A program made the position numbers and the translations under genes. Positions 1 to 5,099 of a stretch of 5,099 nucleotides of DNA are shown here, in pieces (the stretch's first letter is position 1; every line of letters starts with the position of its first letter). The stretch is from Planktomarina sp. GTDB taxonomy: Bacteria; Pseudomonadota; Alphaproteobacteria; Rhodobacterales; Rhodobacteraceae. The stretch is taken from NCBI GenBank assembly GCA_022425445.1, contig JAKMFM010000120.1, positions 1 to 5,099 of the forward strand. Reading direction: 5' to 3'. A model generated the notes under the pieces. That model was not told where the DNA came from and made no database searches. It saw nothing but the letters and a program-made list of their open reading frames with translations.

Positions 1-330
1 AACAGCATCAAAACACAGCCCAATGCCCAAAACACTCAGCTCGGTTTCGTCATCACGTGCGGTGCCTCCCTGTTATAAAAGTGTAAACCATACAGAAACC
101 TCATCATTGGCCCACACACGCTCATAAGGCTTTCACATCACATGAGCTTAAAAATCCTGATGGGCGCAGCTAAAATTATTTTGTAATTATTCATATTTAA
201 TAGTTCATTAAAAGGTATTTTGAAAGCAATGTAACTTAACTTTTTGTCTGCGATATCCATGCATAATGCCGCAGAAACTCTCAAAGTGCAGTCCCACCCG
301 ATTGCGTCCTGTCCACCATGAAAACGCCCA
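1..330. other. Left intergenic region, no gene supported
   Basis: No convincing gene can be called here. All three plus-strand frames are open from the left edge for 78 to 128 bases without a recognisable protein, and the first plus frame ends at a TAA at 76-78. On the minus strand a purine-rich, Shine-Dalgarno-like stretch (AGGGAGG, about 71-65) precedes GTG/ATG codons at 56 and 53, but that frame stops after five residues; a second minus frame is open through the left edge without a start codon. Bases about 165-245 are strongly AT-rich, which would suit a promoter region for the plus-strand gene beginning near 331, but I found no -35/-10 pair with acceptable spacing. Two minus-strand frames of 63-67 codons across 138-399 resemble nothing I know and overlap the antisense of the next gene, so I treat them as chance. 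Confidence 0.5.
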
Positions 331-753
331 ATGATGACCACCTATACGATTGATTCTTGGAAATTTGCTTAAGACTGGCAAGACGGTTGGAACAGTCACG
401 ATTTAAACCGAATTATGGCCCATTATCACAAAGACGTCGTGTTTAGCTCGCTCAAAGCGCAAGCCCTCGTTGGGAGGGGGGAACTCATTGGTCGTCACGA
501 ATTACGCCGCTATTGGGCCAAAGCCCTAGAGCGCCAACGTGATCTCAAATTTCAAGTACAAGAGATGTTTCAAGGCTATCAGATGATGACTCTCAGCTAC
601 AGAAACCAAAACAATATCTTCGCAACAGAAACAGTGTATTTCAACGCAGAGGGCCTGGTCTTTCGCGCCGCCGCCTGTCACCACCACCCCAACGCGAGGC
701 CTACAACCGCCCCGCATCCAAGCAATAACAGCGACGTTGTATTCACAAAATAA
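331..753 (+). pseudogene. SnoaL-like / NTF2-fold family protein, interrupted by in-frame TAA at codon 14
   Basis: This encodes a small cone-shaped NTF2-like domain of the SnoaL-like group (140 codons including the stop), usually annotated as a nuclear transport factor 2 family protein; members bind or isomerise small ligands, and the ligand here is unknown. Reading from ATG 331 (or ATG 334) gives MMTTYTIDSWKFA, then TAA at 370-372, then DWQDGWNSHDLNRIMAHY, DVVFSS, the GRGEL and LRRYWAKALE segments, a VQEMFQGYQMMTLSYRNQ strand region and ETVYFNAEGLVFRAAACH. The residues on both sides of the TAA fit the conserved first helix (FA-x-x-W-x-x-x-WN-x-HDL), so a codon such as GAA or CAA appears mutated. 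No in-frame ATG, GTG, TTG or CTG start lies between the stop and ATG 415, and ATG 415 has no Shine-Dalgarno; starting there would delete the first helix. A tail of about 20 residues after the conserved ACH is unlike the domain. A sequencing error is possible. The family call is firm; the pseudogene status is likely. Confidence 0.75.
370..372 (+). other. Premature in-frame TAA stop codon
   Basis: TAA falls in frame within the SnoaL-like gene, between the codons for KFA and DWQDGW. One base change from GAA, CAA or AAA would restore the reading frame, and no insertion or deletion is needed because both flanks read in the same frame. Confidence 0.8.
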
Positions 754-788
754 ACCATTAATCTGTGAGGCACCGCCGCTCAGACATT

Positions 789-793
789 GGGAG
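789..793 (+). promoter_or_regulatory. Ribosome binding site (GGGAG) of the 54-residue membrane protein
   Basis: GGGAG lies 5 bases before ATG 799. It decides the reading frame here, because a longer overlapping frame from ATG 765 has no comparable site and encodes a low-complexity, non-membrane peptide. Confidence 0.75.
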
Positions 794-798
794 TAACC

Positions 799-963
799 AT
801 GAGCAACAAACAGATCAACTTCATCGGCTGGATTCTTTTTATCCTCTCCGCGCTTGGATTTATCATCGCCTCCATCGGAAGCTTTTGGTCGATGGTGGGA
901 TCGGTATTTTTTTTGGTTGCCTGCTTGGTCTTTTTAATTCCGTTCTTTCGGCCAGATGACTGA
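799..963 (+). CDS. Small hydrophobic membrane protein, 54 residues
   Basis: Translation begins MSNKQINFIGWILF and ends LVFLIPFFRPDD. It is almost wholly two hydrophobic segments, about residues 7-27 (FIGWILFILSALGFIIAS) and 33-50 (VGSVFFLVACLVFLIPFF), joined by a short GSFWSM turn, so it should be a two-helix inner-membrane hairpin with a short polar N-terminus and an acidic C-terminus. Proteins of this look are common in Rhodobacteraceae as hypothetical proteins and are sometimes labelled, on weak grounds, as cytochrome oxidase subunit-like; I do not assign that function. The start is supported by GGGAG five bases upstream. It follows the broken SnoaL-like gene by 45 bases on the same strand and may share its transcript. 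The frame is intact although its neighbour is broken. A longer shadow frame (765-959) covers the same bases. Confidence 0.75.
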   Translation: MSNKQINFIGWILFILSALGFIIASIGSFWSMVGSVFFLVACLVFLIPFFRPDD

Positions 964-1078
964 ACGTTGACGGCGCCTCTCGGCGATATATGTCATAGGC
1001 CGAAAGACTCACGTATTTTTTATTAATATATTTATAACAACAATTAAAATGGTAAAATTAATCTAAATCTGCGCGCCT
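964..1078. other. AT-rich spacer between convergent genes
   Basis: The plus-strand membrane protein gene and the minus-strand thioesterase gene both end against this spacer. Bases about 1014-1070 are nearly all A and T. An imperfect inverted repeat (CTCTCGGC at 977-984 and GCCGAAAG at 999-1006, 14-base loop, one C/A mismatch read on the plus strand) is followed nine bases later by six Ts at 1016-1021. It could act as a weak terminator for the plus-strand pair, but the loop is long and the T run is displaced, so I do not call it firmly. Confidence 0.4.
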
Positions 1079-1471
1079 TCAAACCCGTAAAGGCACCATC
1101 GTGCCCTGCATCAAAGCAACTTTAATATCCCCGTCAAACACATCCGCCCGCACGATCACCAAACGAGCGCCAGATTTTTCAACGTGACCCACAGCCCGCA
1201 GCGGACCGTCACGACCCGGTGCCAGAAGGTTGATTTTCATTTCTGCCGTCAAAACTTCACAGCCCGCCTCCATCATCGTCAAGGCCGCGTATCCCGCGGC
1301 GCTGTCACCGAGCGCAAAGATCAAACCCGCATGCGCATAGCCATGCTGCTGCTGACTGCCAGGCAAGATTGGCGCTGTGATCTCCACATGCCCCGGCTCA
1401 ACCACCGTCATCTGCGCGCCAAAAGTTTTCATGATGCTCTGACGTTCAAAGCTTTTGGTGACTCGTTCCAT
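1079..1471 (-). CDS. PaaI-family hotdog-fold thioesterase
   Basis: This is a 130-residue single hotdog domain of the PaaI-type acyl-CoA thioesterase family, which hydrolyses acyl-CoA thioesters in the cytoplasm; the specific substrate cannot be read from sequence. It shows the family pattern in order: FERQSIMKTFGAQM at 8-21, PGHVEI at 26-31, the active-site loop QQHGYAHAGLIFALGDSAAGYAAL at about 41-64 with His43, the HAG turn and Asp56 in the usual catalytic helix position, then VLTAEMKINLLAP at 73-85 and the closing ALMQGTM at 119-125. Length is normal. I chose ATG 1471 because AAGGGGA lies six bases before it and the domain starts right after; an upstream ATG at 1504 would add 11 residues overlapping the end of pdeM without a good binding site. 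The gene begins two bases after the pdeM stop, so it is probably co-translated with it. A role in DNA repair is not implied by its fold. Confidence 0.88.
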   Translation of the reverse strand: MERVTKSFERQSIMKTFGAQMTVVEPGHVEITAPILPGSQQQHGYAHAGLIFALGDSAAGYAALTMMEAGCEVLTAEMKINLLAPGRDGPLRAVGHVEKSGARLVIVRADVFDGDIKVALMQGTMVPLRV

Positions 1472-1473
1472 CT

Positions 1474-2136
1474 CTATCCCCTTGGCATTGGCAAGACATG
1501 ACATGTCTGCCCAGTTAAAACGGCCACAGCCCCGGGTCGCATCAAATCTTGCAACGCTGTGGCATCGCTGCGCAGCCCGCCCGTGAAGGTGCCAAATGCC
1601 GGCAAAATCACCCTATGCTGATCGTACAAAAAACAGGGGCGCGTGATCCGCCGCCGGCCCAAAGGCACAGCGGCTTTTGGATGGTAATGCCCTGAGACCT
1701 CAGCCTCGGTTTCGGCAATATGACGAAACACAAGGGGGCCATGGCGATATTCAGCCAGGTGAGCGCCGGAAAATTCCACTGGGCCCGGATCATGATTCCC
1801 CTCAATCCAAATCCACTGCCGCCCTGCTTGCATACGGTAAAGACACGCGCTTTCCGCGGGATCAAGACTGTCAGAGGCTTGCAGATCATCAAAACTATCC
1901 CCCAGACAAATCACAATTTGCGGGGCCAAAGCCTCTATTTCACTTTGTAATCTGAGCAATGTGTCTGCGGTCTCATATGGCGGCACCATAATGCCTGAGC
2001 GGCGCGCCAAGCGATCGGATTTACCCAAATGTAAATCGGACACGCATAGAATACGCCGATGCGCCCACCATAAGACACCCGAAGCCCGCGCAGTCAGCTC
2101 TGCACCAAACAAGGAAAATACATGCCCATCACTCAT
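1474..2136 (-). CDS. pdeM: Ligase-associated DNA damage response endonuclease PdeM (metallophosphoesterase)
   Basis: PdeM/MPE proteins are binuclear metallophosphoesterases; the Pseudomonas putida homologue is a manganese-dependent single-strand DNA endonuclease encoded with an Lhr-type helicase, a ligase and an exonuclease. All metal-site motifs are present (numbering from ATG 2136, 220 residues): SDLHLGK 33-39 (Asp34, His36), GDSFDD 79-84 (Asp80), GNHD 113-116 (Asn114, His115) and GHYH 149-152 (His150, His152). The family-typical LARRSG, PPYET, IEGNHDPG and LPAFGTFTGG stretches are also seen, so the enzyme looks intact. The start is uncertain: ATG 2136 (MSDGHVFSLFGAEL) matches where homologues begin and has AGGG close before it, though only about 2 bases away; ATG 2166 would add MAPRFAQCRV, lies 8 bases after the helicase stop and has no visible binding site. 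It sits directly downstream of the helicase on the same strand, the usual partner arrangement, and is followed by the thioesterase after two bases. Confidence 0.93.
   Translation of the reverse strand: MSDGHVFSLFGAELTARASGVLWWAHRRILCVSDLHLGKSDRLARRSGIMVPPYETADTLLRLQSEIEALAPQIVICLGDSFDDLQASDSLDPAESACLYRMQAGRQWIWIEGNHDPGPVEFSGAHLAEYRHGPLVFRHIAETEAEVSGHYHPKAAVPLGRRRITRPCFLYDQHRVILPAFGTFTGGLRSDATALQDLMRPGAVAVLTGQTCHVLPMPRG
1477..1483 (-). promoter_or_regulatory. Ribosome binding site (AAGGGGA) of the thioesterase gene, inside the pdeM 3' end
   Basis: The site lies six bases before ATG 1471 and overlaps the last codons of pdeM, ending just before its TAG stop. This favours the 1471 start over ATG 1504 and suggests translational coupling. 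Confidence 0.65.
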
Positions 2137-2174
2137 GACCCTGCATTGCGCAAAACGAGGCGCCATGGCAAGTT

Positions 2175-4604
2175 TTATCGCACAGGTGCTATGACAATCT
2201 TGTTGAGACCTGACGCCTCCATCAACCTTGCTGTTTCCGCAGCCAAGAGCCGCTCCTCCGCTGCCCCTTGAACCGGAACACGGCCCATTTCGAGAAAGAG
2301 CGGCGCGGCAAAGGGCGATAAACCCTCCAGTTCTTTATGATCCAGCCGCCCGGCACAGCGGGCCAGCATCTCTTCGATCCGATCAAAATCCACCAAACCC
2401 TTGCGCGCCTCTTCGCGGGTGATCTGCATCAAGACATGGTCGGGATCGTATTTCAGTAAAGTGTCATAGAGAATATCCGACGAAAACGTCGCCTGCCGGC
2501 CTGATTTTCTTTGGCCTGTCATGTTGCGCTCTATAAGCCCCGCAATAACGGCACAGCCGCGAAAGCTGCGTTTCATAACCGCATTGCCCGCAAGCCAAGT
2601 CTCAAGCCCGTCCCGCAACCCGGCAGGCGCCAAAAGCCCCGCCGCATCGCGCAGCGGCTCGAGGGAGAGCAACATCACAGCATAATCTGTGGCCACAAAA
2701 CTCAGCGGATCCAATCCTGCATCCTCCATCCGTTTTGAGAGCAATAGCCCAAGCGTTTGCAGCGCATTGCGCCCGGCAAACCCGTAGACCACCGATGCAA
2801 AGCGCCCGTCATGGGGAAAACTTTCCACCAATAGCCGGTCAGCGCGCGGCAAAAGGCTGACGTGGCGCTGCAATGCGATCCAGTCGCTCATATAGCCGGG
2901 CAGCTCTGGCCAATCCTTTTGCTGAAATCCCACCAATATCCGCTGGCTCAATTGGGTGGATGTGGCAAATTTTGTGCCACTGAACGTTGCGATCTTGGGT
3001 TTTTTGCCGGGCTGTTTTGTCACCTCAACAGTCAGATCGCGCAGGCCCTCATAGCGCACCACCTGCCCGCCAATCAAGAAGCTATCGCCGGGCACAAGCG
3101 TGGCGGCAAAGGCTTCCTCCACCTCCCCCAAAGCACGCCCGCCGCGGCCTCGCATGCGCACCTTGAGGCGATCACTGTCTTGGATTGTGCCAATGTTCAT
3201 GCGAACGCGCTGCGCGGCACGCGGGTCGCGCAATTGCCACTTGCCATCCTCCGTCTGCTGCAACCGTCGCCACCGATCATAGGCTTTGAGCGCATAACCG
3301 CCCGTGGCGCAAAAATCGACGCAGGAGTCAAACTCTGCGCGCGTCAGCTGTGCGTAGCGCCCGGCTGTTGTCACCTGCACATAAAGATCATCCGGATGAA
3401 ATGGCCCCGCGCAGGCCGCGATCAAAATATGTTGGCACAATACATCGCGAGGGCCTGGACCCATCGGCTCGCCGTCCAGATCATGGTCCCGTACCGCCTG
3501 TAGCGCAGCAACACATTCCACCACCTCAAACCGGTTGGCCGGCACCAGCCGAGCTTTTGACGGGCTATTATAGCGATGATTGGCCCGACCGATGCGTTGC
3601 ACCAGCCGTTTGACATTCTTTGGTGCCCCCACTTGGATCACCAAATCAACATTTCCCCAATCAAGCCCCAGGTCCAAAGAACCTGTGCAGACAATCGCGC
3701 GCAAAGCGCCGGCCACCATCGCCGCCTCAACCCGCTCGCGCTGCGCCCGCGACAAAGAGCCGTGGTGGATCGCGATCGGCAGGTTGTCCTCGTTGAGCTG
3801 CCAAAGTTTATGAAAAAATATCTCCGCTTGCGCCCGCGTGTTGTGAAAAATCAAGACTGTGTTGTGTTGCGCCACCTCTTGCAACACCTGCGGGATTGCA
3901 TAGCCCGCCCCGCCGCCCGACCACGGGGCTGGCGCGTCAATCTGCAACATCGCTATATCCGGCAAAGGACCCTGTGGCGCTTCAATAATATGACAAGGCA
4001 TCGGATGGCAGGCCATAAAGCGCGCAATCTGGTCAGGGTCTTGCACCGTAGCCGATAAGCCTATGCGCTGCATATCTGGACATATCCGCTGCAAAGCCGC
4101 CAGCGAGAGCATCAGCTGATCTCCGCGTTTCGACTCGCTGAGTGCATGCACCTCATCAATCACCACCCGCTTGAGCCCAGAAAAAAGGTGTTCCGCATCG
4201 CTATAACTGGTCAATAACGCTAGGCTTTCAGGCGTGGTGAGCAAGATTTGCGGCGGATTTACGCGCTGGCGCCGCTTTTGCGTGGCGCTGGTGTCACCTG
4301 TACGATCCTCAATGCGAATATCGAGGCCCATCTCCTCGGCCGGCCCGCGCAGATTGCGTTTTATATCCGCCGCGAGAGCTTTGAGGGGAGAGACATACAG
4401 CGTGTGAAGGCCTGTGTGGGGACTAAGCGCCAAATCCGCAAGACTTGGCAAAAAACCCGCCAAGGTTTTGCCGCATCCGGTCGGGGCGATCACCAAGCAA
4501 GCGGGGCAAGCGCGCGCCTCCATGACGTGCAATTGATGCGCGTGGGGTTGCCAGCCTTTTTGGGAGAACCAGTCGGTAAGGGCGGCAGGCAAAACATCAG
4601 ACAT
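2175..4604 (-). CDS. Ligase-associated DNA damage response DEXH-box helicase (Lhr-Core type)
   Basis: This is an 809-residue superfamily 2 helicase of the Lhr-Core type; the P. putida relative is a DNA-dependent ATPase that translocates 3' to 5' and unwinds 3'-tailed duplexes. Two RecA domains come first: Walker A APTGCGKT 40-47, motif Ia SPLKALAAD 72-80, TTPESL 123-128, the DEVH box 150-153, SAT 184-186, motif IV VLIFHNTR 250-257, motif V around CTGSLDLGLDWG 306-317 and motif VI QRIGRANH 336-343. The rest (about 350-809) fits the Lhr winged-helix and the DEAD/H-associated domain, including GDSFLIGG 506-513, SGTKFATSTQLS 542-553 and ESFPHDGR 594-601. It lacks the very long C-terminal extension of full-length Lhr proteins, as expected for this subgroup. 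Nothing is truncated or missing. ATG 4604 puts the N-terminus (MSDVLPAALTDWFSQKGW) where homologues start, though no strong ribosome binding site is visible. folD ends 39 bases upstream and pdeM follows downstream; no terminator is seen in either gap. Confidence 0.96.
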   Translation of the reverse strand: MSDVLPAALTDWFSQKGWQPHAHQLHVMEARACPACLVIAPTGCGKTLAGFLPSLADLALSPHTGLHTLYVSPLKALAADIKRNLRGPAEEMGLDIRIEDRTGDTSATQKRRQRVNPPQILLTTPESLALLTSYSDAEHLFSGLKRVVIDEVHALSESKRGDQLMLSLAALQRICPDMQRIGLSATVQDPDQIARFMACHPMPCHIIEAPQGPLPDIAMLQIDAPAPWSGGGAGYAIPQVLQEVAQHNTVLIFHNTRAQAEIFFHKLWQLNEDNLPIAIHHGSLSRAQRERVEAAMVAGALRAIVCTGSLDLGLDWGNVDLVIQVGAPKNVKRLVQRIGRANHRYNSPSKARLVPANRFEVVECVAALQAVRDHDLDGEPMGPGPRDVLCQHILIAACAGPFHPDDLYVQVTTAGRYAQLTRAEFDSCVDFCATGGYALKAYDRWRRLQQTEDGKWQLRDPRAAQRVRMNIGTIQDSDRLKVRMRGRGGRALGEVEEAFAATLVPGDSFLIGGQVVRYEGLRDLTVEVTKQPGKKPKIATFSGTKFATSTQLSQRILVGFQQKDWPELPGYMSDWIALQRHVSLLPRADRLLVESFPHDGRFASVVYGFAGRNALQTLGLLLSKRMEDAGLDPLSFVATDYAVMLLSLEPLRDAAGLLAPAGLRDGLETWLAGNAVMKRSFRGCAVIAGLIERNMTGQRKSGRQATFSSDILYDTLLKYDPDHVLMQITREEARKGLVDFDRIEEMLARCAGRLDHKELEGLSPFAAPLFLEMGRVPVQGAAEERLLAAETARLMEASGLNKIVIAPVR

Positions 4605-4643
4605 GCGCCAATATAGCCTTGTCCCCGCGGCATGAAAATACCT

Positions 4644-5099
4644 TTAAGCGGTCAATCCTTCCGGCTCGGGCAAATCATTGGCCCGACAGGTCGCTGTCAA
4701 AGTATTGGCCAGCAAACAGGCAATGGTCATGGGACCTACGCCACCTGGCACGGGGGTGATTGCGCCGGCAACTTCGGCACAGCTGGCGAAATCGACATCC
4801 CCCACCAATTTCATCTTGCCCTCACCTTTTTCCGGCGCAGCAATCCGATTGATGCCCACGTCAATCACCACAGCCCCGGGTTTGATCCAATCCCCTGGCA
4901 CCATTTCCGGCCGGCCCACCGCCGCAACCACGATATCAGCCCGGCGAACCACCGCTGGCAGATCCTTGGTGCGAGAATGTGCAATTGTGACCGTGCAGCT
5001 ATCGCCCAGCAACAGCTGCGCCATAGGCTTGCCGACGATGTTGGAACGGCCAATAACCACCGCTTCACAACCCGACAGTGAGCCGAAGTGATCGCGCAG
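4644..5099 (-). CDS. folD: Bifunctional methylenetetrahydrofolate dehydrogenase / methenyltetrahydrofolate cyclohydrolase, C-terminal half (partial)
   Basis: FolD interconverts 5,10-methylene-, 5,10-methenyl- and 10-formyl-tetrahydrofolate with NADP in the cytoplasm, feeding purine and formyl-methionine synthesis. The window holds the last 151 residues and the TAA stop; the gene runs in frame off the right edge, so its start and the N-terminal domain with the catalytic lysine lie outside. The visible part is the NADP-binding domain: the signature VVIGRSNIVGKPMAQLLL, VTIAHSRT, the ADIVVAAVGRPEMV strand-turn, GAVVIDVGINRI, GDVDF and the near-C-terminal PGGVGPMT motif, followed by the usual helix (ACLLANTL) and a short tail ending EPEGLTA. 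About half of a normal FolD of roughly 290-300 residues is seen, and it looks intact. It is on the same strand as the helicase, 39 bases upstream of it, with no clear terminator, so read-through into the helicase gene is plausible; a functional link is not implied. Confidence 0.96.
   Translation of the reverse strand: MRDHFGSLSGCEAVVIGRSNIVGKPMAQLLLGDSCTVTIAHSRTKDLPAVVRRADIVVAAVGRPEMVPGDWIKPGAVVIDVGINRIAAPEKGEGKMKLVGDVDFASCAEVAGAITPVPGGVGPMTIACLLANTLTATCRANDLPEPEGLTA

Noticed and set aside
212..222. An 11-base match (AAAGGTATTTT) to the complement of 4634-4644 near the folD stop
   Set aside because: A match of this length is expected by chance in 5 kb, and the surroundings do not agree.
220..269. 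Possible sigma-70 promoter (TTGAAA or TTGTCT with CATAAT)
   Set aside because: The spacings between the candidate hexamers are wrong, so no promoter can be supported.
138..399. Two minus-strand frames of 63-67 codons, considered as a transposase or regulator remnant
   Set aside because: No motif recognised, part of the span is antisense to the start of the SnoaL-like gene, and no terminal repeats accompany them.
765..959. 64-codon plus-strand open frame
   Set aside because: It lacks a binding site and gives an unstructured peptide; the frame from ATG 799 is hydrophobic, well initiated and more plausible.
977..1021. Possible intrinsic terminator
   Set aside because: The stem has a mismatch, the loop is 14 bases and the T run begins nine bases after the stem; described only as part of the spacer.
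2862..3503. 213-codon plus-strand open frame
   Set aside because: It is antisense to the helicase gene, whose motifs are unmistakable; the product is low in recognisable structure and is a codon-usage shadow.
3576..4058. 160-codon plus-strand open frame
   Set aside because: It is antisense to the helicase RecA2 region, arginine-rich and without known motifs.
4632..5081. Two plus-strand open frames of 137-149 codons
   Set aside because: Both are antisense to folD, which carries the diagnostic signatures.
1..5099. tRNA, rRNA, CRISPR array, insertion sequence, phage attachment site
   Set aside because: No cloverleaf, regularly spaced repeats, terminal inverted repeats, transposase or integrase motifs were seen on either strand.

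Overview
The window looks like chromosomal DNA of an alphaproteobacterium, most likely a marine Rhodobacteraceae (Roseobacter-type) member. This rests on the flavour of the proteins (the FolD C-terminus, the PaaI-type thioesterase, the ligase-associated Lhr-type helicase and PdeM, and the SnoaL-like protein) and on moderate GC in genes with AT-rich spacers. It is inference from remembered family sequences; no search was run.

Layout, left to right. (1) Bases 1-330 are mostly non-coding and AT-rich in the middle; the left edge may hold the start or a remnant of another gene that cannot be resolved. (2) Bases 331-963 hold a short plus-strand pair: a SnoaL/NTF2-like gene interrupted by an in-frame TAA at codon 14, and 45 bases later an intact 54-residue membrane protein with a good ribosome binding site. 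(3) Bases 964-1078 are a very AT-rich spacer between convergent genes. (4) Bases 1079-5099 are a compact minus-strand block, read right to left: the C-terminal half of folD, an Lhr-type DEXH helicase, the PdeM metallophosphoesterase nuclease and a PaaI-type hotdog thioesterase. Gaps are 39, 38 (or 8) and 2 bases, so at least the last three genes are probably one transcription unit.

The functional core is the helicase-PdeM pair, two of the four parts of the bacterial ligase-associated DNA damage response module (helicase, nuclease, ATP-dependent ligase, exonuclease). The ligase and exonuclease genes are not adjacent on the downstream side, and folD occupies the immediate upstream position, so this is a partial or split module. 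The thioesterase is translationally close-coupled to pdeM but has no obvious biochemical link to repair. FolD is one-carbon metabolism and is probably only a neighbour.

I see no wholly new multi-gene system. The most noteworthy points are the broken SnoaL-like gene, the small membrane protein that is easy to miss, and the half repair module with an attached thioesterase.
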